58,178 bases of DNA, from contig JBNGIQ010008561.1 of assembly GCA_049999765.1 (NCBI GenBank), positions 1 to 58,178 on the forward strand, given 5' to 3'. The translations under genes and the position numbers were made by a program. The DNA comes from Phaeoceros laevis (taxonomy: Eukaryota > Anthocerotophyta > Anthocerotopsida > Notothyladales). Positions 23,502 to 35,800 of the stretch are shown here, in pieces (the stretch's first letter is position 1; each line of letters begins with the position of its first letter). The notes below the pieces were generated by a model that saw nothing but the letters and a program-made list of their open reading frames with translations, was not told the DNA's origin and did no database searches.

Positions 23502-25222
23502 CAATTCTGCCACTCTGAGTTTAGTCGAGTGCTACGCACGGCAATGCACTTTCAACCACAGCCATAAACAAACCTCCTTCCGTCCTGTATTTACACACGG
23601 ACATTCAAAAGCATTTATGGGAACAAATCATTATGATAAGATGTGTTTGGTAACTTTGGTCATGCATTTTGGGAATTTTGATATGCCCACTATGTGACGC
23701 GGCCAATGAGCTTCATTGTGTGCTAGTCAACTCATTCAATGAGGTGGCATAGGTACAGAATAGAGAATACTCTCTACTAGTCAAATATATAGCATACATC
23801 ATAAGTTATTAAGTTGCATGGCCACTAAAGAAATATGTGTAACCTTTTGTTATCATATATGGGTAATAATTATGGTGTAACCTTTCTAAAAGTAGCTATT
23901 TGCTATTTGAGGTTGATTGTCATGTGCCTTACATCCTTATTTGACCTAGGCTGAATATAGATATCTTCTACTATTTTGAATTTTCTCTTTTAAGTATTTT
24001 TAAAACACTAGTTTTTTTGTAATGACTCAACATTTTGTACTTGCTCGTTTTTTTCGAAAGATATAAGATATCTTCCTTCCTCTTCTTCATAATAGAGTCA
24101 GAGCCTTTAGCACATGGTATCGTAACAGTTAAAATCTGCGCACGTTTAGCACCACAACATGTGGAAAGGTAAGATCCAAAACATTCAAAATATATTTATA
24201 CATAAGATCTCAAAATGATGATGTGTGATGTTGTACCCTCAAGAAAAGAATTCGAAGTTTTAGTAAAAACTATTCAATATGAATTGCGAGATAAGGGAGA
24301 AAAAGGTTTTTCCTTTTAAAAAATTCATGACCTTATATAAATTTGAAAGAGTCTCTGAAATTACTAAAAAATTTACGATGACCATGATTTATATTCATGG
24401 GAGCAAGTGCTTACATGGGAAAAATTGTGGTCATGCTAATGTTCTTATGAAATAAAAAACTTCAAGTTGGATTGATTTCGAGTCAATCAATATCGCACAA
24501 GTTGCTCGAGGGTCTTAAAAAATGTTACTCCCAATTGAATTCATCATGAGTGTTAGGCCAGGTGCTTGCTTGCATGGAATTCTATGTTAGGTTTGTTCGT
24601 TAACCGATCGTGAAGAAAGTGTGAAAATGAAGTTGTTCAGCATTGATGCGTGCAAAAAGCAATGAAAACTGTTTCAAATTTTTTTGGCCAAGGTCATCTG
24701 ATAGTGTATGAGCACGGTTGGAGCCAAAGGCTGAGATATACAAACACCTAGTTTTCAAGCTTGACATTCCAACCAACGTACTACTCTTTCCAAGTTATTA
24801 GCTTATCACAATTTTTTCAAACTTCTGACATACAAACACAAAAGTTTTCAAACTTCACATTTCAACGATTGTACTACTTGCATCAAGTTATTAGCTTGTG
24901 ACAACTTTCAAAGTTTCGTGACTTCTGGACTTCAAAAAAAATTGAACTCTTTCAACCGAGAACAAAATGCAATATGACCTTTCACATAGTGTACCAGTAA
25001 AAGAGTCAAGTGAATCACAAAGTCCGATACGAATATATTTTTGAATTGACAAGTAAAGGATAAATTTCGAGCCTGTAATTCGTAGATAAATAAGATAATT
25101 GGACGAAGGATAATGTGAGAGGATGTTTGTAAACTCCCTTCCTTCCAGCTCTTTGGAAGGCTGAGATCCTAGATTATAGGTTGAGCATTGTCTTCAATAC
25201 GAGGCAATGAGAGGCAACTTAC
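23502..25222. other. AT-rich desert with diverged internal repeats
   Basis: About 1.7 kb without a recognisable gene. Between 24741 and 24930 two diverged units share ACAAACAC...TTTTCAAACTT, GTACTACT and AAGTTATTAGCTT. No transposon protein or terminal repeat was identified. Confidence 0.6.
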
Positions 25223-25414
25223 ATAATCTTCTATTACAGTGGCACGCAAGAACCTAGAAGTTATTAATGTTGTTAGATTCAGCCATTGTAGCATGTCGTC
25301 CTCGCCACTTCCAGGTTTTAAGGAAAAATCGTGGCATAACTTGTTCGTGAACTCGGGCAGTTCAGCTGGAAAGTGCATGGGCAACTTTTCTCGAATTTGC
25401 AGTGTGAAAGCCAT
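25223..25414 (-). CDS. possible orphan first exon
   Basis: A 64-codon ATG-initiated stretch (MAFTLQIREKLPMHFPAELP at the start) runs to a strong splice donor, GATTAT|GTAAGT. It lies 150 bp from, and divergent to, the MATH-BTB gene. No downstream exon was found in the AT-rich sequence to its left and no family is recognised. It may be a real small gene or a relic. Confidence 0.25.
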
Positions 25415-25565
25415 TGAAAGTCTCTATTTATGTAGTCGACCAGTATTGTCGAAGACCTAGAGACCTCGGACTAGAAGGTGTTGAGCATAACTCATTGCTC
25501 GGGGAAGCAGCAAGCGTGAAGCAAGGTGTGCGCCGATTGCTGTTGCCACATCCATCGCTATCGCC

Positions 25566-27268
25566 ATGCCCAGCGTAGTGGCCGGAGCCGGAGCCGCCTC
25601 CTCCTCAGCGGCCGCGGCCGCCGGTGTGCTTGGCTCCATTCCCACTCGCTCCTGCTCTGTCACAGAGACCAAGAACGGCTCGCACCACTTCACCATCCAT
25701 GGCTACTCGCTTGCCAAGGGCATGGGAGTGGGCAAGTACATTGCGAGCGACTCCTTCAGTGTTGGAGGCTACCAGTGGGCCATATACTTCTATCCCGACG
25801 GCAAGAACGCAGAGGACAATTCTCTCTACGTCTCCGTGTTCATTGCCCTAGCCAGCGATGGCACGGACGTGCGTGCTCTCTTTGAGCTCACGCTACTGGA
25901 TCAGAGTGGCAAGAGCAAGCACAAGGTGCACAGCCACTTCGAGCGCTCGTTGGAGAGCGGTCCCTACACGTTGAAGTATCGCGGCAGCATGTGGTACGTA
26001 TGTAGCTGTTTTGTTGTTTTGTTGCAGATCCTGGCCTCACATGGCTGGGCAGCCTCCGATTACCTTGTCTACGTCCCCTGCGGCCTTGTAGGTGTCTGCT
26101 TCTTCCGATGCATGCTATGAGCAGTCTCAAGGGCTTGGTTTCTGATATTAAAGAGGGGGTGCAGGGGTTACAAGCGGTTTTTCAGGCGAGCAGTCCTAGA
26201 AACGTCAGACTTCCTGAGGAATGACAGCCTTGCCATCACTTGCACAGTTGGTGTAGTTGTCTCATCTACGCAAGGTCCCAAGCTGAATAGTATTCCTGTG
26301 CCAGAACCTGATCTGGGAAAGCATTTCGGGGATCTGCTTGAAAGCGGCGAGGGTACGGATGTAACTTTTGAGGTGGACGGCGAAACTTTCCAGGCACACA
26401 AGCTAGTCCTGGCGGCCCGCTCTCCAGTGTTCAAGGCACAGCTGTATGGTCCTCTGAGGGATCGTAACTGTAACAAGCTGCATATTGAGGAGATGCAGGC
26501 CCCGGTTTTTAAGGTGCGTGCAATTATCCTCGTACTCAAATGTGTAGAGGTGCTAGGGTTTTCTTTTTCCTGTTCACTGGCTGGAGGATTTTGTAGGCTT
26601 TTGTTCTTACAGGATTTGTTGTTTCGGTATTGGTCTCAAGGTCTTAGCAGTTTTCATGACTAGTTGTTATGGCTGGCTTGTTCTTTTATCGCAGGCGCTA
26701 TTGAATTTTGTGTACAGAGATGCCCTCCCTGACACCAACGAGTTAACGGGATCATCATCGTCATCAGCATCCACGCTGATGGCTCAGCACTTGTTAGCTG
26801 CTGCCGATAGATATGGACTGGATCGTCTACGGTTGCTATGCGAGTCAAAATTATGCGAAGATGTCAGTGTGGACACTGTAGCCACAACATTAGCCCTTGC
26901 AGAGCAACACCATGCTTCGCAGTTGAAGGCAGTATGCCTCAAATTTGCAGCCCAACACCTTGCAAGTAAGCTGTTGGGCTCTTATTTGAATGCTGGGAGG
27001 ATTTTGGGCTCTACCTGGATGATGCGTATGATGTTTTTTATGTTGCTTCATCCATTGCCTGAAATCCTTCGTTTTTCTCTGCCGTATTGTGACAGATGTG
27101 ATGCAATCCGATGGCTTTGAGTACTTGCGCGAGAGTTGTCCTTCACTACAATCAGAGCTACTAAGAACAGTTGCTGGAGTTGATGAGGACGTCAGTAGGA
27201 ATAGGAGCGTTTGCTTGCTGTCGGATGGAACTGATGCCAATGGGCGAAGGGTGAGGCAGAAAACGTAG
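25566..27268 (+). CDS. BPM-type MATH-BTB/POZ protein
   Basis: Substrate adaptor for CUL3 E3 ubiquitin ligases; the MATH domain binds the substrate and the BTB domain binds CUL3 and dimerises. Exons 25566..25993, 26165..26513, 26695..26965 and 27096..27268 give 406 aa, the usual BPM length, with GT-AG introns and closed phases. Residues 1-25 are an Ala/Ser-rich leader. The MATH domain (about 28-165) has [20 protein letters not shown] and [16 protein letters not shown]. The BTB domain begins near residue 198 with [20 protein letters not shown], continues [15 protein letters not shown], and exon 3 has [12 protein letters not shown]. The C-terminal BACK-like part has [20 protein letters not shown]. 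The end, VRQKT, is probably complete. Confidence 0.94.
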
Positions 27269-27997
27269 GTAGATGACTAGGGATGTAAATGTACGATGGT
27301 GCCCAGAACTGTGGCTGTCGTAATAGAGCCCTCACAACTCTTGAAAGGTGAAGGTGAGCTCTGATTCTCAATTCCATCTGCACAAGCGTCCCTATGTGCA
27401 TGTTGCCGCTCTTCCTCCAGTTGCTTGCCGAAGGCTTCTGGTGGTCGACTCTTGTAATTTATACGCCATCTTTTATGTGCTTGCTTTGCAAGCCCAATTT
27501 GTAAATGAATTTCTGCCGGAGTAGGCTCTACATTATACTAATGATTATAGAGTCTATAATGCATGCGTAGTATTGCGTACTACTACAGCGGGAATTTTTG
27601 TACTTGGTTGTCACTCCAACGCCAAATTGCTTCCTTCCTACGCTTTGCTGTACCTTCCTGCGCACCAGCTGTAGCGCGCTGATTCGCCCGTGTAGTTTTC
27701 ACGTGAAGAGCCAGCCACCGTTAGGAGCTCCAAACTAGAGACTCAAAAGCGTGACTCTCCCACTGGTGGCCTGGTCCCAATCCGAGCAGGCTCGGCCCTG
27801 CAGGTTCGGCTTCGGACCCGGCCCATGCAATCATCTCCTCGCGTGCAGCTGTTGGCGTTCTACGACCGACCGTGACGCCCTTGGTCCCTGCGCTGCCATC
27901 GACGGAACTTAGCTGATCACTGATGGATCGCAAGCCTCCCGGAATAGCTTAAGGCAGCAGGCCGCCACTGAGCTGGAGGCAGGCAGCAAACCACGGC
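27269..27997. other. intergenic, nothing recognised
   Basis: Downstream flank of the MATH-BTB gene and upstream flank of the esterase-like gene. Only short open frames are present, none with homology I recognise. Confidence 0.5.
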
Positions 27998-30251
27998 ATG
28001 GGAAATTTGATGTCCTGCTACGGCCGGAGGCAGGGGGATGGCGGCGGAGACGGAGCAGGACCTCAAGCTGAGCGCGGCCCGCAGAAGCTGCACAAGCAGC
28101 AGAGCAAGAGAGCAGCGGAGCGGGCTAGGGATGCATTGCTGCTTCAGGACGAGGCCATTCTGGCGCTGGCGCTGCACGAGCACCAGCGAATGCAGGCCAG
28201 AGTGGAGCGTACCATGTCGCAGCGCCATTCTGATCCCAACACGAGTTTTAGACGGAATCAGCTCCCACGCAGCATGAGTGCACGGGCACGCCACGTTTCC
28301 GACTTGTTGATCAACCCCAGCGAGCTGGTGAATGGTGGGCAGGTGTGTAGTCGCAAGGGGCACTTTTTCCATCTGTTCCGAGCTCAGTTGTTTGCCAGTT
28401 CTGCTTGACTTGGCTGCCTCGTTCATTGCACTGCTGGCATGGAATTCGGATCGGTTGCTCCGTCGAGGAGCGCTCTTCTGGTCTTTGTTGTTGAGATTGC
28501 AATGGCCGGGACAACATCGTGCCCGGCCGTCAGTCAGTCACGTCCTGGGTTGGTTCTGAGCAGAGGTTTTCCTCTCCATTCATCCCGTTGTTTCTTACTC
28601 AAGAAGTGTTGCTGCAGCTGTTGTGGACAACCGGCAATTACTTTAGACAACGAGGACTGGGTGTACGCTTGTCATGGTCTTCTGGCCAGCTTTCGGCCTG
28701 TGGATGCATCTTCTGGCAGCGTTTTCTCCAACGTGCCCTGAGCCTGTTGTCTGTTGAGGGGAAGAAGCTGTGATAAGACTAGTGGGGGACGTCGCAAGTC
28801 CGTAGGATTTTCCGCAGGGTCGTCAAAGAAAGCAAATTAAGTACTCTGCATGTCAGGTCCGTGGCTATCAAGACGCCAATTGCATGTCCTAGATTTAAGT
28901 TTGGAAGTTGCACTTGAGTGTGCATCCGGCCAGTCTTGTTCTGTTTTAGTCCCCAGTCTTTAACCTTCTGGAAGCTTTGTCCTCCAGTATGATTGTACAA
29001 TGCCAGGATGGTTGAAAGACTAATTTGGTTGCTTGCCCAGCTGTTATCGTCCTCAGATACGTCTGCCTGCACTGACACCTTGAATGCACTTTGGTATCAG
29101 GATGGAGCCTTGTTGGCAGATTTGGAGTCAAAGCACTTTGTGTTGATTCATGGAGGCGGGCATGGAGCTTGGTGCTGGTATAAATCGATTGCCTTGTTGG
29201 AGGAATCTGGTTTTACCGCCACTGCCATTGATCTTGAAGGATCAGGAATCCATTTCCAGGATCCGAACACTGTTACAAGTCTCTCACAATATGTGAAGCC
29301 CCTGCTTGACTTCTTGGAGCAGCTCCCTGAGAATGAGAAGGCGAGTCCCTTCAACCTTGTTTTCATGTTTACGCTCCTCAGAGGACGTGTAAGGAATTTG
29401 ACATGGATGATGGCTACCATCATATGTGCTCTTGTGCATACAGGTGATTCTCGTTGGTCATAATATTGGTGGCGCTTGCATCTCACATGCCATGGAGGTC
29501 TTCCCTGGCAAAATATCGAAGGCCATCTTTGTGGCGGGAACCATGGTGACAAGCGGCCAAAGGGCTTATGATGTTTTTACTCAACAGGCATGTCCCGTTT
29601 CTTTCTGTACTCCGATTTTGGCAGCCTAATGGCCCAGGCTCTAACTGTTGAGAAGCTGTCCTGTTCATTGGCAGGCCGAGGGTGCAGGTGAGGTACTGGA
29701 GGTGGCCCAAAAGTTTTGCTATGCCAATGGAAACCTCAAGCCTCCCACCTCCATTGAGTTTGACAAGAAGTTGCTGAGGGATCTGTTCTACAATCAGAGT
29801 GCAGCCAAGGTAAAATTTGTCAAATTTTTCATCCTTAACTTACTGAGAACTAGCGAGTGTCTGCAGACCTCTAGATATATTCTTGTCTGCAACTGTTCGG
29901 AGTGCAGTGGAATGTAGGCTACAGGTAACCAAATATATCAAGTTCTCTTTCTCATGCAACGTTGTGTCATCCATGCAGGATGTGGCCTTAGCCACTGTTT
30001 CAGTCAGGCCTGTACCTTTTGCTCCGGCCATGGAGAAACTGAACTTAACCAAAGAGAAATATGGCACTGTGCGGCGATTTTACATTGAAACCACAGATGA
30101 CAAAGTGTTCACGGCTTCAGTTCACGAAAACATCCTGAGACTAAATCCTCCAGAGAAGGTGTTCAGGGTGAAAGGAAGTGATCATTCCCCTTTTTTCTCC
30201 AAACCTCAGTCGCTCAATAAATTTTTCCATGAGATTGCATTGCTCAAGTAG
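27998..30251 (+). CDS. MES11/13-type methylesterase-like protein, nucleophile Ser replaced by Asn
   Basis: Alpha/beta hydrolase of the plant methyl-esterase (MES) family, in the subgroup with a long N-terminal extension. Exons 27998..28342, 29101..29340, 29444..29587, 29675..29809 and 29979..30251 give 378 aa with a closed frame. The N-terminus MGNLMSCYG has a myristoylatable Gly2 and a palmitoylatable Cys7, so membrane attachment is likely. NQLPRSMSARARHVSDLLI is the conserved extension motif. The core has HFVLIHGGGHGAWCWYKSIA, LSQYVKPL, VILVGHNIGGACIS and KGSDHSPFFSKP. The catalytic His (about 357) is kept. The nucleophile elbow, normally GHS, reads GHN (Asn202); Arabidopsis MES11-type members carry Asp there. 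It may be a non-catalytic binding protein. Intron 2 (29341..29443) requires a GC donor, AAG|GCGAGT. Intron 3 is GC-AG in this model, with an alternative GT model. Confidence 0.9.
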
Positions 30252-30860
30252 CCGGGCTCATGTGTTTGTCATCTCGCTGTTATAAGAAAATTCACAGCCA
30301 GTGTAGTTAAATCTATTCCGTGTCTCCTCCCTCTAGACTACTTAGTTTCATCACTTCAGTATGTGCAGTTACTTAAGCGAGAGTCGAAGGATTGCTCGCA
30401 CGACCAGTACTTATATTGCGCGGCATCTCTGTGCCGGTGAGGAATGACGAAAGTTTTTGCGACTCCCATCCGAAGTGTGTTTTACGTCTCATGAATTGCG
30501 ACCAGGCTAGAACGCGATCTTGAAAGGTGTCTATCCTGACAAACCTGGGTGAGCCCAGAATACTTCTTTGTTGCGTATTAAAGCCAAACCCTGCCGAGAT
30601 TACAGTCTACAAGCTGCTGCACCTGTCGCAGGCAGTACTGTGCTCTCAAAATTTGAAGGCATACGAACATAGCTCAAGCCTTGACAACCTAATTACTCTT
30701 CCCGCCAAGCAGGACAGCACAACCTTTCTCCGATGGGGGCATTCAAAACACCCTCACGATTAGACTACTCTATGTTACTGCCGAAAAAACACCCAGGACT
30801 GAGCTCCCGTTGCCGCTAACAGAGCCCGTGAACCGATCCGCTAATCACATGGCAGCAACT
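30252..30860. other. intergenic, nothing recognised
   Basis: The gap separates the convergent esterase-like and zinc-finger genes. No feature was recognised. Confidence 0.5.
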
Positions 30861-30929
30861 TCATATTCTGTAATAAAAAAGTTGGATGGCAATGAGGAGA
30901 CAAATACGAGCGGACTCTCCAGAAATCAT

Positions 30930-31648
30930 GCGGTACCTGTAAAAAAACGGAGGGCAGGGGGTACCGGGTTGACGAGGTGCGTTGCAACGATAGCACTCCA
31001 TCCGACTCGCAAAATTGTGCTCTGTGCATCCCGACCTGGCACAATCACAGCCAGCGACAAAGATGAGCCCCCGCACTACTCGCACTTCAGCAGCACCGCG
31101 GCAAAGATATGCACACATGGTCCAGATTTCTCTCATACAAAGCTCCTGCCGAAAATCCAGTCACCAGCTTTCCACCCTTGCCTGGAGTTGCCAGCAGCAG
31201 GGCCAGGGCCCCCGCCAGCGCCAGCGCCAGCACCAAAGCCGTAGTTGCTGCGAGGGCCACGACCGGCTCCGGCCCCGCCCGAGACTCCGCCTGCGCCTTC
31301 CTCCTTGTACTCGCCGCACTTGTAGCAGCTGCTGCGGCTAGCAAAGTTGTGTGCGCCGCAGGCAGAGGCAGGGCAGTACCAGTCCCCGGGCCTGAGACTA
31401 CCGCTGCCCGTCTTGCCTACCTCATTGTAGCTGGAGCCGAAGCCATAGCCCCCGCCCCCTCCGCGGCGAGACTGTGCATCACCGGCTCTGCCTTTCCCGT
31501 AGGAGTCACCAGCAAGCCAGTCGTCATTCGAAGCAGCTCCTTTGCCGTCCAGGTCGCCAGGCTTAGCCTCAGAGCAGCGCTGGCAGGTGTCCCGCCGGCT
31601 GAAGTTCAGGTGCTGGCAAGAGGGACAGTTCCAGTCTCCGGGCCGCAT
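30930..31648 (-). CDS. RanBP2-type zinc-finger protein (two and a half fingers resolved)
   Basis: Small Gly-rich protein of the plant ZnF-RanBP2 family, which bind single-stranded RNA or ubiquitin; the role of this one is unknown. The main exon (31648 down to about 31150) begins at MRPGDWNCPSCQHLNFSRRD. Finger 1 has C8, C11, C22 and C25. Finger 2 is GDWYCPASACGAHNFASRSS then CYKC. A Gly/Tyr-rich linker (GGGGGYGFGSSYNE) separates them. A third finger starts GWKAGDWI, and its second half, SGCTEHNFASRMECYRCNAP, lies at about 30960-31035 on the same strand. I could not join the two halves in frame: the donor GTATGA near 31142 is phase 0, while the acceptor before TCGGGATGC needs phase 2. The first Cys of finger 3 is therefore unaccounted for. 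Either a micro-exon or non-canonical splicing is involved, or the third finger has decayed. Confidence 0.75.
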
Positions 31649-32614
31649 CTTGCTCTCTCTGCCTTGATTGACCTTCTCCTCTCGTCACTGCTGACGCTCC
31701 GCCTAAGCTGACGCTCCGCCTAAGCTGCCGCTCGCTCCGGACAAGATGAACGACAAATAGCTGCTGCTCCTGGCCTCAACTTGGCTGAGTGAAGCCCTAA
31801 GTTGAAGGAAGAAGTAAAGACATGTGAACTGGGAAGCCGTTTCGAACTCGAGAGTAATCGTCAGGTCCCTTTCTGTCCACAGTCATCAGTCAGTCGTGAG
31901 AGTTAGGAGGTACATTCTGGTACCGCTGTACAGTACCCAATGATCTTCCTTTACTAGTAGTGGAGCCCCGGCGTCCCGCTCGAGCAGCATGTTTGTCGAA
32001 GTCAAATTTACGTTTGCCAAGAAACAATTCTGTAACGAAGAATCCTGTCGTTTCGCAAAAGTTGGCTAAAAACAACGTAAGTGCTTTTGTTGGATATCGA
32101 GAACATTCTTTGCAGTGGTAGGGCTTTTCCATGTCCTCTTCTCAGGCAGATCCAACAGTCGGAGCGTTTTTCTTGATCCGCAGTGTCGGCTATGTCCTGT
32201 TGATACTTACTGTATATCACAACTGTAGAACCACAGGGATATGAGATCTGGCAGTTTCCGCTTCTGTACTGTACACTCCTAATCCTGGATGGCCTGCACA
32301 AAGAGACCGCAGAATCTGGACCGTCAGGTGTAATGGGGCTTTCAGCATTCACTCAGTTGGTGATGCCGAGTAAACTTCCAGATAGCTGGGTATGGATTCG
32401 TGATTCCACGACGATTGGCAATCTGCGTCGGGATGACGCAAGTCCTAAACGTTTTAGGAAAGCCTTCGCTCCATGTGAATCAGCGAAGCATCATGGCAGA
32501 AAGACCAGTGTTCTGGCCTTGGCTCCTCCAGCTGTTTGGCAATGCCGGATGCCGAGGTACTGGTTTGTTGGTCCAGTATTGGACGAAGCAAGACCTGAGA
32601 TGATGGTGGAGAGT
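31649..32614. other. intergenic, nothing recognised
   Basis: This stretch holds the zinc-finger gene's leader. A short direct repeat, TGACGCTCCGCCTAAGCTG, occurs in tandem at about 31690-31725. No gene was recognised. Confidence 0.5.
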
Positions 32615-32718
32615 CCAACCGAGGGATGGCCATGATACAGGGTCCATGCAGTAGTACTTGCNNNNNNNNNNCCAACCGAGGGATGGCCATGATACAGGGT
32701 CCATGCAGTAGTACTTGC
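32615..32718. other. 10-N gap with identical 47-bp flanks
   Basis: Bases 32615-32661 and 32672-32718 are identical (CCAACCGAGGGATGGCC ... GTAGTACTTGC) and flank ten N at 32662-32671. This is an unmerged contig overlap rather than a biological tandem repeat. Confidence 0.9.
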
Positions 32719-32886
32719 TGGATCCTGCCAGTGCTCGTTGCGATGGCCAGGCCAGGCAGGCTGCGAGCAATTGAATTGCTATGAGGTGCCCAAGCAGTTG
32801 ATGACCATCAAAATGCTTTGCACTCAAATTTCCTGGATCTAAGATGACATACTCCCAAAAATCTGGCTTAGCAGAAAAAGTACTTC

Positions 32887-35800
32887 CTAATGCCGGTCAC
32901 AGCAAGAACAGCACCCGTCCACAAATCGGTGCACCCGGTGACCGTCCCTGACTATGATGAGCCGCTTCTCAAGTCTTGACATGATCTTGGTGCCACTGTG
33001 GCAGTCGTTGCACATCCGAAGATTCTTGGTGACTAGCAAAGTTGTCCCATCTGGAGTGTTGAGGAGACCATAAGCTAATGCCAGTTTTTCAGCATGTCCA
33101 CATAAGGCATCTTCCCTTTTGCTGTCAGACACTGGACTAATGACTAATTCCGTGTGTGCAACATCTCCTGCTGCCTCGTCCATTTGCAGATTCACACTCT
33201 TCAGCTTGGAGGAAATGTCATGCCTTAGTTCCCCCACACTGAAGGTGTGAACTTTGCTGTGTAACTCAATACAGGCTGTTGCAGGCTTGATAGAAGCACC
33301 AGCAGACTTCCTCATGCCTTCTATTCGGTCTACATCTCTCCACCTGCAGGCATGCCCATAGATATCTGCCAATAGCACGTAGGCAGTTGCATTCTGAGGT
33401 TCCAACTTGACAAGAAGGTCGAAACATCGCCTCCCACGTTCGATGTCACTGTGGCTTTTGCAGGCACTCAACAAGGAGGTCCATGCCACAACATCATTCT
33501 GAAAAGGCATGGTTTGCAGAATATTTTCTGCCTCATCTAGGTGGCCTGACCGCCCAAGAAGATCAACCATGCAAGTATAGTGACAAACCGAGGGCGCAAT
33601 TCCATAGTCTTCCACCATCGTCTGGAAATACATGCGGCCCTCAGTTACCAGGCCCTCATGACTGCATGCTGTCAGAAGACAGACAAATGTTGCATCGTTC
33701 GGTTCCACATTTTGCAGCTGCATCTCCTTGTAACACTGGACTGCCATCTGGCCATCATTGTTTTCAGCATAACCATTCAATAGAGAGTTCCATGTGACCA
33801 CATTTTTGGTGGGTAACTCATCAAACACCCTGCGGGCATCCTCTAGACTCCCGCATTTGGCATACATGCTGACCAGGCAGTTGCCCACAACCTCATTAGC
33901 TATAAGGTTTCTATCCAGAATCTGCCGATGGAGCTCTTTCCCTTGGTGTAGAGCTCCAACGCTCCCACATGCTTTTAGGAGGCAGGAAAATGTATAATGG
34001 TTAGCTGGGGTGATGCCCTCCTCTTGCATACTTGCATAGAGATTAAGAGCTTCCTGACAAAACCCTTGCCGGACATATCCAACAATCATCGCAGTCCATG
34101 TCACCACATTCCTTGTGGGCATTCTATCGAATAATGTACGAGCATCACTTAAGCTCCCACACTTCACGTACATGTCAACCAGGGCATTGCCAACCACCAA
34201 CTCGCTTTCCAAGCGTCTTCTCTTAATGTGCCCATGAAGCTCCTTTCCCTCCTGCAAAGATCCAATGCTGGCACATGCTTGCAGAAGGCTAACAAATGTG
34301 ACCTTATCAGTTCGTGCTGTGCCATCTAGCTGCATTTTGGCGTAAAGTGAAAGGGCTTCGTGACTCAGCCCATGTTGGACATATCCTGCAATCATGGCAT
34401 TCCATGTCACCACGTTTTTGGTGGGTAAATTGTCGAAAACTCTTCGAGCATCCTCTATGCTCCCGGTCTTCCCGTACATGTCAACCAAGGAGCTGCCTAC
34501 AACCACATCGCTTTCTAGTCCTCTTTTCTGAATATGTGCATGAAGTTGCTTTCCCTCATGGAAAGCATTAATGCTTGCACATGCTTTCAGGAGGCAGGCA
34601 AAAGTGAAATGATCTGGTGCAGTAATGCCCTCTAGTTGCATTTTCGCATACAGACTCAGAGCTTCTTCACCTATTCCACGATGGGCATATCCTGCGATCA
34701 TGGTGGTCCATGTCACCACGTCTTTGGTAGGCAATCTCTCAAACACTCTGCGAGCATCCTTCAAGCTCCCACACTTGGCATACATGTCCACAAGGCTGTT
34801 GCCAATCACCAAATTGGTATCCAATTCTCTTTCAAGGATCTGGGTCTCGAGTTGCTTACCCTGATGCAAAGACCTGTCACGGGCACATGCCTGCAGCAGG
34901 GATACAAATGTTCCTTCATTTGCTAAAGTCATGCTATGAAGTTGCATACTTGAATAAAGAGCAAGGGCATCTTGACTGAGCCCATGCTGGATATATCCAG
35001 TAATGATGGTATTCCATGACACCACGTTTTTCTTTGGCAAGTCGTCGAAGACCCTACGTGCATCCTCTAAACTGCCACACTTTGCATACATGGCCACCAA
35101 GGAGTTTCCAACAAACATATCAAGCTCGTCCGAAGTTCCCAAAATATCTGCATGAACCACCTTACCAGAGGCTAAATCCGTAGCACTGGCACAAGCTTTG
35201 AGAACTGCCACAAAAATATGATTGTCTGGCTTGACAAGGGAGTTTTTCATATCCCGGTACAGCTCTATGGCCCGCACAGGCTGCCCGTGCTCATCATAGG
35301 CCATGATTAGTGAACACCACATAAAGGCGTCTGGTGACGCCAAGTTGTTGAAGACTTTTGTTGCTTCGTCCAACCTCCCATTAGATGCATACATACGAAT
35401 GACATGGTTGGCCAAGAATTTACTTGAACCGTACCCATACTTGACAGTAAGAGCATGAAGACGCCTGCCAAGAACTAAATCCTTCCGGGCGACGCACTTC
35501 TTGAGGAGATTGTAGAAAAGAGTCCGGGAAATAAAAGCTCCATGCTGCACCAGGAGGTCCAATGCATCAATGGCCTCACTGAGCTCTCCATCCTCAGATA
35601 GCCTTCTCCAAGTGTGAACTTCTGTATCCGGTTGATCGGGTCTCCTAAGTTGATGTTCACAGAAAACAGTTAGTCGTACCCATCCAAGGATCCTAACCTT
35701 CCACTCCCAGATCAGACCAGCATACTTGGCATCCAACAGCAAAAACAAAATGTGAGAAACTTGCATAGTGATATTGGAGCAGAAAAAGCTTGAACCTGCC

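Noticed and set aside
29588-29674. Firm GC-AG call for MES-like intron 3
   Set aside because: An alternative in-frame GT donor with a later acceptor gives a slightly shorter protein; kept only as a possible fourth case.
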